Made by a program: the position numbers and the translations under genes | In this document: in pieces, positions 25,784 to 34,339 of the stretch | Position numbering within the stretch: the first letter of the stretch is position 1 | Layout: every line of letters begins with the position of its first letter | The notes under the pieces: model-generated | Databases searched by the model: none | Seen by the model: the letters and a program-made list of their open reading frames with translations, nothing else | Told to the model about the DNA's origin: nothing | Assembly (NCBI RefSeq): GCF_025465935.1 | Contig: NZ_JANLNV010000059.1 | Coordinates: 186,001-250,000, forward strand | Length of the DNA: 64,000 bases | Origin: Pseudomonas sp. 7P_10.2_Bac1 | Lineage (GTDB): Bacteria; Pseudomonadota; Gammaproteobacteria; Pseudomonadales; Pseudomonadaceae | Direction: 5' to 3'

Positions 25784-26364
25784 AGTTAAGAACTCTTATT
25801 TTTTTAGGCTTAATTGATTTCTCGGTTACCGAATCTCTAACTAATCTGGCAAGCCACCTCATCTCAATGGATCTTTCATGCGCTTATTGGCGGGCAGAGT
25901 AACAAGGCCTGTTACGTCATGATCTCGAATGAACACAAACGAGTAAGGCGCGAAGATTGCCACAGCACCGCCCACATCCAAACCGAAAAAAAATGCCTCT
26001 ATACATGCAGAAAACACATGAATGGGCAGTGGGAAAGACGTCCTGTAGGGCGTGTGAATGCGCTCACCAGGGCGGTAATCTGGTCGCGACCGACACGCCA
26101 TGCATGGGGCGTTTCGGGCATTGGTGCCTGTAGGACGCTGACCTGGGCGGCGCATTCAAACGGGCGCTGAAGCCCCGTTTTCATTGGCCCTGACCAAAAA
26201 ACCACCCCATGCCGTGCAGGACGCTTAACAGCCGTCTGGCGGTAAGGATTTTTACCGCGCAGCGGATCACGCTATGCTGTCGGGGTAAATGCCGGATGCT
26301 GGCCTTTTGGATTAACCCGCAGCCTCCCCGCCACGCCCTAACGCCTCCTTTATTCAGAGTCATC
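25784..26364. promoter_or_regulatory. 580-bp divergent regulatory region with inverted repeat; no gene seen
   Basis: This gap separates the divergent MFS and LysR genes. At 25899-25915 there is a GTAACA-N5-TGTTAC inverted repeat, a candidate operator for the adjacent LysR protein. CGGTTACCG near 25829 is a second short palindrome. Open frames here are short and not protein-like, and their codon usage is not that of the neighbours. Confidence 0.4.
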
Positions 26365-27252
26365 ATGAATCCACGGACACTCAATCCTTCCATTTCTTCT
26401 TTGCTGGCCTTCGAAGCGTCTGCTCGACATGGCAGTTTCACCCGCGCCGCCGAAGAACTCAGCCTGTCGCAAAGTGCAGTTAGCCGACAAGTTCAGTCAT
26501 TGGAAGAACTTCTGGGTGTTTTGCTCTTTGACAGAATCGGTCGGCACATTACGCTGACCGAAGTTGGCCGAATTTATTCTGTGGAAGTTGCCGGGGCACT
26601 GGCTCGAATTCGCGACGCAACCATGCAGGCCCTTGCCTACCGAAGTGGCGGTGGTTCTTTGCACTTGGGTGTATTGCCGACATTCGGCACCAAGTGGCTG
26701 CTGCCGCGCATGAGTGACTTTTACGCCAAGCACCCGGAAATCCTGGTTCACATCCACTCGCGGGCGAGCACCGTAGACTTCACCACCACCGGCCTTGATG
26801 CCGCGATTTGCGTGGGTGAAGGGGTCTGGCACCATGTGGTTTCGCACAAGCTGTTTGATGAAGAACTGGTGCCGCTGGTGGGCAGCAGCAATGTCGAGGC
26901 GCAGCAATACCAATGTGCCGAAGACTTGCGCACGGCGCAGCTTCTGCAAGTGGCCCCGCGCCCGCACCTGTGGCTTGAGTGGTTCAAGATGCAGAATTGC
27001 CAGCCCGGCCGGTTGCGACTGGGCCCGCAATTCGAACTCACCACTCACCTGATCCAGGCCGTGTCTTCTGGCATCGGCGTCGGGCTATTGCCGCGTTTTC
27101 TGGTCAAGGATGAGCTGGCCAACGACACCCTGCGCATCCCGTTCGACTCCATCTCCCCGACCGGAACGGCCTACTACCTGCTCATCCCGCCGCACAAAGC
27201 CAACCACCGGCCCATCGCCGTGTTCAAGGACTGGTTGATGGGGCAGTTGTAA
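26365..27252 (+). CDS. LysR-family regulator (GcvA-like)
   Basis: A 295-residue regulator with a helix-turn-helix at about 20-60 (HGSFTRAAEELSLSQSAVSR, then VQSLEELLGVLLFDR) and a periplasmic-binding-protein-like effector domain (GGGSLHLGVLPTFGTKWLLP). The latter is typical of the GcvA/AmpR subgroup. Its divergent position suggests control of the MFS transporter gene and perhaps of operon B. I chose the ATG at 26365; the longer frame reaching back to 26209 is not protein-like. Confidence 0.87.
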   Translation: MNPRTLNPSISSLLAFEASARHGSFTRAAEELSLSQSAVSRQVQSLEELLGVLLFDRIGRHITLTEVGRIYSVEVAGALARIRDATMQALAYRSGGGSLHLGVLPTFGTKWLLPRMSDFYAKHPEILVHIHSRASTVDFTTTGLDAAICVGEGVWHHVVSHKLFDEELVPLVGSSNVEAQQYQCAEDLRTAQLLQVAPRPHLWLEWFKMQNCQPGRLRLGPQFELTTHLIQAVSSGIGVGLLPRFLVKDELANDTLRIPFDSISPTGTAYYLLIPPHKANHRPIAVFKDWLMGQL

Positions 27253-27296
27253 GGCACCCAGCTCTAGCGGGCCGCGCGTTCGCCGGAGCCTAACCC

Positions 27297-29816
27297 TTAG
27301 GGCTTGCGCGGCTTGGCCCTTGCCGTCGCTTCGGCCACCAAAGGGTCATCTGGCCAGTAATGTTTGGGGTAACGCCCTTTCAGGTCCTTTTTCACCTCGG
27401 CATAGGTGCTGCGCCAGAAGTTGGCCAGGTCTTGGGTGACTTGCACCGGACGTCGTGCAGGCGACAGCAGGTGCAGTTTGACCACTTGCCGACCGCCCGC
27501 GATGCGCGGGGTGTCGGCCAGGCCGAACAGTTCTTGCAGGCGCACCGCCAAAATCGGCGGCTGCTCGCTGTAGTCCAGGCGCACCGACGAACCCGATGGC
27601 ACTTTGATGTGCTGCGGCGCCAGTTCGTCCAGACGCTGGGGCAGCGGCCATTTGAGCAAGTTATGCACAATGCTGGACAAGTCCAGGTTGGCGAAATGGC
27701 TCAGCCGCGACACCCGTCCCAAGTACGGCCCCAGCCATTCTTCAAGCCCGGCCAACAACGCCGTATCGCCCACGTCCGGCCATTCGCTTTGGCCTTGGCT
27801 GCTCACATCGAGCTGACGCAACAACGCCACACGGGCTTGCCATTGCCGCAGTTCAGGCGTCCAGGGCAGCAGTTCCAACCCCTTGCGCCGCACCAGATTG
27901 ACCAGCGCCTGAGTGCGCGCCATTTCATCCAGGCCGGTCAGGGCCTCACGACTCAATACCAGCTCACCGACTTTTCGCTGACGTTCGGCGCGCAATACCC
28001 CTTCGCGCTCGTCCCAATCCAGTTGGTCCACGACGCTGACGTGTTCACTGAGCACACCGTCCAGCAGCCCTGGATCAAATTCGGCAGCCAAATAGATACG
28101 TTCTTCGCGCTGGCCCTGACGACTGCCCAAATCGGCGATGACCAGCCACGGCTGTTTCATCAAGCCGTCGACTTCACTGAACAGCGCCGCCCGGCCATTG
28201 GCCAGCCGGTACTCAGCGCCGCCGGGCTTGCGCTGTTGCGCGATACGGTCGGGATAAGCCAGCGCCAGCAAGGCGCCCAGCCAACGCGGGTGATCGGGAT
28301 CAGCGACCGCTTGGGTCGGTTTGCCGCGCAAGTAGCCCTGGTATTGCCGGGCCAGTTGTTTGGCGCGCTGCACCCCGCCCTGCCCGCCTCGCACCGCGCG
28401 ACTTTCACCGGACAGCAAGGCCAGACGGCTGTGCACATCGGCACCGGCACCGCGCAAGATATCGCGCTCGCCCAATAGCGCGGCCACGTCGCAGGCCATC
28501 GCCGCCAAGCCCAGTTCATGCCCGCGCAACAACAAATGCGCGATGCGCGGGTGGGCCGGAAGTTCGGCCATCGCTTCGCCGTGGGACGTCAGCTTTGGCC
28601 CACGCAAGGCGCCCAGGCGCTCCAGCAATTGCTGAGCCTGTGCATAACTCGCGGCGGGTGGCACGTCGAGCCATGTCAGTTGCTCAGGGGTGACACCCCA
28701 ACGCGCCAGTTGCAACGCCAGCCCGGCCAGGTCGGCCTGGAGGATTTCCGCGCTGCCATACGCCGCCAACTGCGCGTGCTGGTCTTCGGACCACAACCGA
28801 TAACACATCCCCGGCTCCAGTCGCCCGGCACGGCCCGCGCGCTGGGTGGCGCTGGCGCGAGAGATGCGCTGGGTGTCGAGGCGGGTCATGCCGCTGCCCG
28901 GATCAAAACGCGGGACCCGCGCCAGACCGGCGTCGATCACCACGCGCACACCGTCGATGGTCAGGCTGGTTTCCGCGATGTTGGTGGCCAGCACCACTTT
29001 GCGTGTGCCGCTGGGCGCCGGTTCGATGGCGGCACGCTGCGCAATCAGATCCAGCTCGCCATGCAGCGGGCACAGGGCGATGTCGCTGCGCTGGCCCAGC
29101 GCCTCGGCCAGTTGTTGATGGACGCGACGAATCTCGGCCTGACCGGGCAAAAACACCAGTACGCTGCCGGGCTGGTCATGGATCGCCTCGAGCACCGTCT
29201 GCACCACCCGCGGCTCAATAAACTCACCCGGCACAAAAGGCCGCCCCCAGCGCATGGTCACCGGGTACATGCGCCCTTCGCTACGCAGCACCGGCGCATC
29301 GTCGAGCAAAGTGGCCAACCGCTCGCCTTCGAGGGTGGCTGACATCAACAGAATTTTCAGCGGCTTTTCATCACGAAACAGCTCACGACCATTGAGGCTC
29401 AAGGCCAGGGCCAGATCGGCGTCCAGACTGCGCTCGTGAAACTCATCAAAAATCAGCAGGCCGACGCCTTCAAGCGCCGGGTCTTCTTGCAGACGGCGGG
29501 TCAAGATGCCTTCGGTGACCACTTCGATGCGGGTAGTGGGGCCGACCTTGCTGTCCAGACGAATGCGATAGCCCACGGTTTCGCCGACTTTTTCACCCAA
29601 TTCGCTGGCTAACCGCTCGGCCGCTGCCCGCGCAGCCAACCGCCGTGGCTCCAGCATGACAATGCGCTGGCCAGCCAGCCAGGGTTCATTCAACAGGGCC
29701 AGCGGCACACGGGTGGTTTTACCGGCGCCGGGCGGTGCTTCGAGCACCGCTTCGTGGCGCTCACGCAAGGCTTGACGCAGTGCAGGTAAAACTTCATCAA
29801 TCGGCAAAGAAATCAT
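27297..29816 (-). CDS. hrpB: ATP-dependent helicase HrpB
   Basis: An 839-residue DEAH-box helicase, the expected size for HrpB. N-terminal RecA motifs are Walker A (APPGAGKTTR), DEFHER (motif II) and SATLEG (motif III); the second domain shows QRAGRAGR (motif VI). The HrpB C-terminal domain ends with the family's WPDDP segment. The ATG at 29816 gives MISLPIDEVLP, the usual HrpB opening; a longer frame to 29954 is not convincing. It is an RNA helicase of uncertain physiological role. It marks the right border of the catabolic region. Confidence 0.93.
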   Translation of the reverse strand: MISLPIDEVLPALRQALRERHEAVLEAPPGAGKTTRVPLALLNEPWLAGQRIVMLEPRRLAARAAAERLASELGEKVGETVGYRIRLDSKVGPTTRIEVVTEGILTRRLQEDPALEGVGLLIFDEFHERSLDADLALALSLNGRELFRDEKPLKILLMSATLEGERLATLLDDAPVLRSEGRMYPVTMRWGRPFVPGEFIEPRVVQTVLEAIHDQPGSVLVFLPGQAEIRRVHQQLAEALGQRSDIALCPLHGELDLIAQRAAIEPAPSGTRKVVLATNIAETSLTIDGVRVVIDAGLARVPRFDPGSGMTRLDTQRISRASATQRAGRAGRLEPGMCYRLWSEDQHAQLAAYGSAEILQADLAGLALQLARWGVTPEQLTWLDVPPAASYAQAQQLLERLGALRGPKLTSHGEAMAELPAHPRIAHLLLRGHELGLAAMACDVAALLGERDILRGAGADVHSRLALLSGESRAVRGGQGGVQRAKQLARQYQGYLRGKPTQAVADPDHPRWLGALLALAYPDRIAQQRKPGGAEYRLANGRAALFSEVDGLMKQPWLVIADLGSRQGQREERIYLAAEFDPGLLDGVLSEHVSVVDQLDWDEREGVLRAERQRKVGELVLSREALTGLDEMARTQALVNLVRRKGLELLPWTPELRQWQARVALLRQLDVSSQGQSEWPDVGDTALLAGLEEWLGPYLGRVSRLSHFANLDLSSIVHNLLKWPLPQRLDELAPQHIKVPSGSSVRLDYSEQPPILAVRLQELFGLADTPRIAGGRQVVKLHLLSPARRPVQVTQDLANFWRSTYAEVKKDLKGRYPKHYWPDDPLVAEATARAKPRKP

Positions 29817-30014
29817 GGTGGCTCCAAAACAGAGCGGCGAGTATAACGGCGAACGGTTTTGCAATAAGCGTGGTCTTAAGGTCTTTACGAACTGAGTTCG
29901 AGCGACGGTGGCGGGTTGTAACCAGGCAGTGCCAGCCTGTTTGCTGCCCCGCATGGCCGAGCGCGGATACAGTTCGTACAGAGCCTAACCCTTCAGCGTC
30001 TTCGAGGTTTTAAT

Positions 30015-30434
30015 ATGCGTAGATTTTCGCGGGTCATTGGCGGTGTCGTGGTTGCGGCGCTGCTCACTCAACTGACCGCCTGCGGCAGTATTTTCTTTCC
30101 AGATCGGCGCGGACAGATCGATGGCCGGATCGACCCGATGATCGCCGTGCTGGACGGGCTCGGGGTGCTGTTTTATGTGATTCCGGGCTTGATTGCTTTT
30201 GGTGTCGACTTTGCGACCGGAGCGATCTATTTGCCGCCGGGTAAAACCGCCCAGATCGAACCCGAAAAGCTGCGCGAAGCCGTTGGCGCCGACGGTAAAG
30301 TCGACAACAGCAAGCTGCAGGCGATTCTGGAAAGCGAACTGGGCCGTAGCTTCCCGCTGAACGATCCGCGTCTGATTCAGCACAAGGGCAGCACCCAGCA
30401 ATTGGCCATGTATGGCTTGAAACCCGCAGTCTGA
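30015..30434 (+). CDS. Small lipoprotein of unknown function
   Basis: A 139-residue protein with a signal peptide and lipobox (LTAC, acylated Cys near residue 23). A hydrophobic stretch at about 46-66 (LGVLFYVIPGLIAFGVDFAT) follows. The C-terminal part is soluble. Proteins like this occur next to CDF transporter genes in Pseudomonas and have sometimes been misnamed polynucleotide phosphorylase; nothing here supports that. The transporter gene follows after 13 bp, so the two are probably one operon. Confidence 0.8.
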   Translation: MRRFSRVIGGVVVAALLTQLTACGSIFFPDRRGQIDGRIDPMIAVLDGLGVLFYVIPGLIAFGVDFATGAIYLPPGKTAQIEPEKLREAVGADGKVDNSKLQAILESELGRSFPLNDPRLIQHKGSTQQLAMYGLKPAV

Positions 30435-30447
30435 TTAAGGAAGGCCC

Positions 30448-31332
30448 ATGTCCAGCAGCCCGGAACACGCTCGCCTGTTACGCCTGGCCACCCGCGCCTC
30501 GGTGGCCGTGGCCAGTATTTTGATCATTACCAAAGCCATCGCCTGGTGGCTCAGTGGTTCGATCAGCATGCTTGCCGGGCTTACGGACTCATTGCTCGAT
30601 GGCGTGACCTCTTTCCTCAACCTGCTGGCGGTGCATTACGCGTTGCGCCCGGCCGATGACGACCACCGTTATGGGCATGGCAAGGCGGAGTCATTGGCCG
30701 GTATGGCGCAGGCGCTGTTTATCGGCGTGAGCGCGGTGCTGATTGCCTTTCAGGCGTTCGACCGACTCAAACACCCCGAGCCGGTCAGTGCAGCCTGGCT
30801 CAGCATTGGTGTGATCGTGTTCTCGCTGGTGATGACGGTGGGGCTGCTGATCCTGCAACACCGCGTCATCAAGGCCACGGGCTCCAACGCCGTGCGCGCT
30901 GATTCGCTGCATTACCGCTCTGACCTGATGCTCAATGGCAGCATTTTAGTCGCACTGGTTTTCGCGGCGGTTGGTTTCCCGCAACTGGATGCGTGGTTTG
31001 GTCTGGGGATTGCGGTGTACATCCTCTGGAGCGCCTTTCAGATCGCCCGCGAGAGTTTTTCGGTGCTGATGGACGAAGAGTTGCCCACCGATGTCAGCGA
31101 AAACATGTTGGCGTTGGCCTGCGCTGTTCCGGGCGTACTGGGCGCGCACGACTTGCGCACGCGAATCTCGGGCAGCGTCTGGTTTGTGCAACTGCACCTC
31201 GAACTGCCGGGCCAGCTCAGCCTGCTGCAAGCGCACACACTGAGCGACCAAGTGGCCGCAGCGATTGAGAGCGCTTACCCGCGAGCCGAAGTGCTGGTGC
31301 ATGCGGATCCTGTTGGATCAGCCGCAAGCTGA
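30448..31332 (+). CDS. Cation diffusion facilitator (FieF-like metal exporter)
   Basis: A 294-residue CDF-family antiporter exporting Zn, Fe or related divalent metals. Six membrane segments are visible. Metal-site residues are in LTDSLLDG (D-x3-D) and ADSLHYRSD (the HxxxD site), with HRYGHGKAE in the loop. The C-terminal cytoplasmic metallo-chaperone-like domain begins near residue 205 (SFSVLMDEELPTD). Which metal is exported cannot be decided from sequence. Confidence 0.9.
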   Translation: MSSSPEHARLLRLATRASVAVASILIITKAIAWWLSGSISMLAGLTDSLLDGVTSFLNLLAVHYALRPADDDHRYGHGKAESLAGMAQALFIGVSAVLIAFQAFDRLKHPEPVSAAWLSIGVIVFSLVMTVGLLILQHRVIKATGSNAVRADSLHYRSDLMLNGSILVALVFAAVGFPQLDAWFGLGIAVYILWSAFQIARESFSVLMDEELPTDVSENMLALACAVPGVLGAHDLRTRISGSVWFVQLHLELPGQLSLLQAHTLSDQVAAAIESAYPRAEVLVHADPVGSAAS

Positions 31333-31348
31333 AAATTAGAAGCCGCTA

Positions 31349-31403
31349 CAAGCTGCAAGCTCGAAGCCTTAGGGATGGCCCCTTGCTTGGGGCTTGCAGC
31401 TTG
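31349..31403. terminator. Inverted repeat between convergent genes
   Basis: CAAGCTGCAAGC at 31349-31360 and its exact complement at 31392-31403 bracket a 31-nt loop. It lies between the stop codons of the CDF gene and of the convergent secreted-protein gene, so it probably acts as a bidirectional terminator or is a REP-type element. Confidence 0.5.
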
Positions 31404-31411
31404 CCGTTGCC

Positions 31412-32500
31412 TCAATACGTCACCTGGTACCCCCGGCTGTTCAAGCAGTTGCCTTCCGCCTGCCGGTAGGTCTGCACCACGGACTGTGCGGGCGCATAGG
31501 CGGCGTGGGCGGGGTCGAAATGGCTCTGGTCCACAGCCCAGCGGTAGCAGTCATAACGATCCTGGTTGATCTGCGCCGGGGTCTGACCATTCATCGGATA
31601 CGCTACCACGTCATAACCATTGCTCACTGGCTGCGGGGCGGGCTGCACAATCGTCACGGGCGGCTCGACCACGATGTAGTCCTGTGTTGCCGGTTGGTAG
31701 GTGTAGTAAGCGCCAGCGGCCACGAAGAACAACGAGTTGCCCACCCACACTTCACGCGCATAGTTCGGAATGACCGTTACACGAATCCCGTAGGGCGGCT
31801 GCACCACCACGTAACGAGGACCTTGCGGGCGATACCAGTAGCCCGCGGAAAAGAAGAAGTTTTGCCCGTGATAAGGCACTTGGTGGTATTCACCCTGGAA
31901 CCGATCAATCACATAGCCGGGACGGTATTGCGGGCCTGGGCCCCAGCCATTGCCATGCCCGTCCGGGCGACCGGCCCAGCGCACGTCGTTGGGGTGGAAG
32001 TTATTACCGCCTGGTCTGGCGTTTTGGCCACCGGCCTGCCAGTTCTGATTGCCGCCACGGTTTGGCACCTGGGTTTGCTGCACGGCGTTAGGGCGCGGCT
32101 GAATCGGCAGGTTGCTGCCCGGTGGCACAGGATGAGGTTGCCCTGGCCGCACTTCAAAATGTTCTTGCAAGGCTGGGTTGGCGGGCGGGGCTTTCACCTC
32201 GGGATGAAACTGAATACCCGGCGCTGGCCGATTTTCAGGGTGCGGTTGAACGGCCTGGGGTGGCCGGTTCTCAGGAGGCCTGCTCTCGGGCGGGCGGTTT
32301 TCAGGGCGTTGCGGACCGCCTTCCGGTCGCGCCTGAGCGCGCTCCTCATGCGGCTGGTTGCCGCCCTCTTGACGATGCTGCTCTCCATTAGGCCGAGTTT
32401 CTTGAGAGTTTCCATCCCCTCGCTCATCAGCCAGTACTTGACCGGTGATACTCGCACAGAGCAAGCCCACCGCGGCCAGACGCCAGATGCGCGACTTCAT
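31412..32500 (-). CDS. Secreted Pro/Arg-rich protein (DUF6515-like)
   Basis: A 362-residue exported protein. The signal peptide is at about 1-25 (IWRLAAVGLLCASITGQVLA). Residues 26-190 are low-complexity, rich in Pro, Arg, Gln, Glu and Asn (repeats such as PENRP and PESRP). The C-terminal half, from about residue 195, has aromatic-rich segments (YHQVPYHGQNFFFSAGYWY; YYTYQPATQDYIVVEPP), resembling the DUF6515 family. Two C-terminal Cys residues (YDCYRWAVDQ; GNCLNSRGYQ) could pair. Function unknown. The ATG at 32500 is the start that yields a good signal peptide. Confidence 0.78.
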   Translation of the reverse strand: MKSRIWRLAAVGLLCASITGQVLADERGDGNSQETRPNGEQHRQEGGNQPHEERAQARPEGGPQRPENRPPESRPPENRPPQAVQPHPENRPAPGIQFHPEVKAPPANPALQEHFEVRPGQPHPVPPGSNLPIQPRPNAVQQTQVPNRGGNQNWQAGGQNARPGGNNFHPNDVRWAGRPDGHGNGWGPGPQYRPGYVIDRFQGEYHQVPYHGQNFFFSAGYWYRPQGPRYVVVQPPYGIRVTVIPNYAREVWVGNSLFFVAAGAYYTYQPATQDYIVVEPPVTIVQPAPQPVSNGYDVVAYPMNGQTPAQINQDRYDCYRWAVDQSHFDPAHAAYAPAQSVVQTYRQAEGNCLNSRGYQVTY

Positions 32501-32606
32501 GTTGTTCCTCACTAGGGTTAGGGGCGCGTACTCATAAGACTGGAAAACCGCAAAGCGGTTCTGCGTAAGGTGTGGGGGGGCGTACTTTATTTTTGCGCGC
32601 AATAAA

Positions 32607-32640
32607 AAAGGGCGACCCGTCGGTCGCCCTTTGAATTTTT
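32607..32640. terminator. Strong bidirectional terminator with no assigned gene
   Basis: AAAGGGCGACC pairs with GGTCGCCCTTT around a 4-nt loop. A TTGAATTTTT tract follows on the plus strand, and an A-rich run (AATAAAAAA) precedes, giving a U-run on the minus strand. It lies upstream of the divergent secreted-protein and Lrp genes, where no annotated gene ends. Confidence 0.75.
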
Positions 32641-32825
32641 CTGTCCTGGCTCAACACTTGTGGTGTTGGCTCACCTCGCTCCGTCTGCTGGACAGTGCGT
32701 AGCCCGGGGGCCGGGGCAACCCTGTTGGGTTGGCGGCCGCGGCAGGCCTGATTCGGCGGGCCGCAGTGGACTCTATGTCCGGGCAGTGATTCTGGTGTAA
32801 AGCATAGGCCTGGGGCGGCGACACA
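32607..32825 (-). ncRNA. Possible small RNA ending at the orphan terminator
   Basis: If read on the minus strand, the roughly 190 nt to the right of the orphan terminator form a candidate transcript. It is GC-rich with several internal complementary stretches and several GGA motifs, but no ribosome-binding site with a convincing reading frame. The 5' end is not defined: only a weak TATGCT is seen near 32805. No known RNA family was recognised. Confidence 0.25.
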
Positions 32826-32918
32826 GGATTGCTAAGATTGCTGAATAAAATAGGACTTGCGCAATTTTTGCCTTCAGATGGATACTTTGCCGCAATAGTT
32901 ATGACAAAGGGTGTCTTC

Positions 32919-33398
32919 GTGAGCAAACTGGACCGGTACGACCTAAGCATTTTGGCGGAATTACAGCGTGATGCGCGCATCTCTAACCAGGAATTGGCCG
33001 AACGTATCGGGCTGTCACCTTCGCCGTGCTCACGACGGGTCAAGCAGTTGGAGGATGACGGCTATATCTCGCGCCAGGTCGCTTTGCTCGATCGCAAGCT
33101 GCTGGGTTTGACCCTGACCGCCTACGTACTGATCGGCATGGACCGTCACACACCCGAGCGTTTTGAGAACTTTGAAGCCGCGATCCGCAACCTGCCGCAA
33201 GTGCTGGAGTGCAGCCTGGTGACCGGCATAGACGCTGACTACCAACTCAAAGTGGTCGTGCCGGACATGGATCACTATCAAAAACTGCTGCTGGGCCATC
33301 TGACCCGCATTGATGGCGTGACCAGCGTACGTTCAAGTTTTGTGCTGAACCAGGTGCTCAACAGCACTGAGTTACCGTTGACGCATTTGCGTACGTGA
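32919..33398 (+). CDS. Lrp/AsnC-family transcriptional regulator
   Basis: A 159-residue Lrp/AsnC regulator. The helix-turn-helix is at about 20-45 (ISNQELAERIGLSPSPCSRR) and the RAM/AsnC ligand domain follows (LPQVLECSLVTGIDADYQLK). These proteins sense amino acids and control their metabolism. I prefer the GTG at 32919, preceded by AAAGGGTG at a good distance; an ATG at 32901 lacks a ribosome-binding site. The small DUF2788 gene follows after 27 bp. Confidence 0.88.
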   Translation: MSKLDRYDLSILAELQRDARISNQELAERIGLSPSPCSRRVKQLEDDGYISRQVALLDRKLLGLTLTAYVLIGMDRHTPERFENFEAAIRNLPQVLECSLVTGIDADYQLKVVVPDMDHYQKLLLGHLTRIDGVTSVRSSFVLNQVLNSTELPLTHLRT

Positions 33399-33425
33399 TC
33401 AACACCCGGACCGCCGGAGCCCGCA

Positions 33426-33635
33426 ATGGACCCTGCTGTATTTGAAGAATGGATGATGACGATACTGGTCAGCGTGCTGATCCTGTTTATGGGCTTTATC
33501 GTCTGGGATCTGGCGAAAAAGTCCAAGGCCGGGCGCTTTGGTTCGATGATTCTGTTTTTTGTACTCGGCCTTGGGGTCGCCGCGTTTGTCATCAAAAGCG
33601 TGGTGATCGGCCTGATCGAATCTGGCGCGTTATAA
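33426..33635 (+). CDS. DUF2788 membrane protein
   Basis: A 69-residue protein with two membrane segments ([17 protein letters not shown] and [20 protein letters not shown]) separated by a basic KKSKAGRFG loop. It fits the DUF2788 family of small inner-membrane proteins of unknown function. Its stop overlaps the end of the convergent rluE gene by 6 nt. Confidence 0.82.
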   Translation: MDPAVFEEWMMTILVSVLILFMGFIVWDLAKKSKAGRFGSMILFFVLGLGVAAFVIKSVVIGLIESGAL

Positions 33636-34271
33636 CCGCGCCGGCACTTCCTTGTAGTGCCCCTGCTCCAGCCCATCGAGTGTCCAGTCGCCGATGCGGA
33701 CCCGCACCAGACGCAATGTCGGCAACCCCACCGCCGCTGTCATGCGCCGCACCTGGCGGTTACGCCCTTCGCGAATCACCAGTTCCAGCCAGGCCGTCGG
33801 GACGCTTTTGCGAAACCGCACTGGCGGGTTGCGCGGCCACAGTTCAGGCTCTTCGAGCGCCCGCGCTTGGGCGGGCAGAGTCTTGCCGTCATTGAGTAGC
33901 ACGCCGTCACGCAACTGCTGCAATTGCTCCTGCGTCGGCTCGCCCTCCACTTGCACCCAATAGGTTTTCGGCAATTTGTGCTTGGGGTCGGCAATCTTGG
34001 CTTGTAGCTGGCCGTCATTGGTCAGCAACAGCAAGCCTTCGCTGTCACGGTCCAGACGCCCGGCCGGGTAGATGCCCGGAATGGGGATAAAGTCCTTGAG
34101 GGTCGCGCGCCCGCCTTCGTCGCTGAACTGGGTCAGGACATCAAACGGTTTGTTGAACAGAAACAGTTTGGGCTCAGACGGCGGTGCCTTGGCCACACGG
34201 CGATTGGCGGCATGGGGGCTGGTGCTTTTAGGCGCCGGACGGCGTGGGGCGGGACGAGCAGGACGGGACAT
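33630..34271 (-). CDS. rluE: Pseudouridine synthase RluE
   Basis: A 213-residue RsuA/RluB/E/F-family enzyme. Its catalytic Asp lies in [19 protein letters not shown] (GRLD motif), preceded by the [11 protein letters not shown] segment and followed by [16 protein letters not shown] near the C-terminus. RluE modifies U2457 of 23S rRNA. An Ala/Pro/Arg-rich N-terminal tail of about 33 residues precedes the domain, and no S4 domain is present, which fits RluE better than RluB. Confidence 0.88.
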   Translation of the reverse strand: MSRPARPAPRRPAPKSTSPHAANRRVAKAPPSEPKLFLFNKPFDVLTQFSDEGGRATLKDFIPIPGIYPAGRLDRDSEGLLLLTNDGQLQAKIADPKHKLPKTYWVQVEGEPTQEQLQQLRDGVLLNDGKTLPAQARALEEPELWPRNPPVRFRKSVPTAWLELVIREGRNRQVRRMTAAVGLPTLRLVRVRIGDWTLDGLEQGHYKEVPARL

Positions 34272-34286
34272 GACAAAAAGAACATC

Positions 34287-34325
34287 TAGCGATCAGGGCT
34301 GCTCATGCTAGTGCCCTGATCGCTA
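34287..34325 (-). terminator. Terminator downstream of amn
   Basis: A perfect 12-bp stem (TAGCGATCAGGG / CCCTGATCGCTA) with a 15-nt loop lies 15 bp after the AMP nucleosidase stop. On the minus strand it is followed by GATGTTCTTTTTG. It separates amn from rluE. Confidence 0.7.
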
Positions 34326-34339
34326 AATGACCACTTGAA

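Noticed and set aside
25859-26170. Small open frames in the MFS-LysR gap
   Set aside because: Neither strand gives a protein-like composition or a ribosome-binding site; the frames overlap each other.
6799-27252. Genomic island or prophage
   Set aside because: No integrase, transposase, tRNA border or direct repeats at the limits were seen; codon usage looks like that of the flanks by eye.
30015-30434. Polynucleotide phosphorylase annotation
   Set aside because: A 139-residue lipoprotein with a lipobox has no PNPase domain; the name seen for such proteins in databases is a known mislabel.
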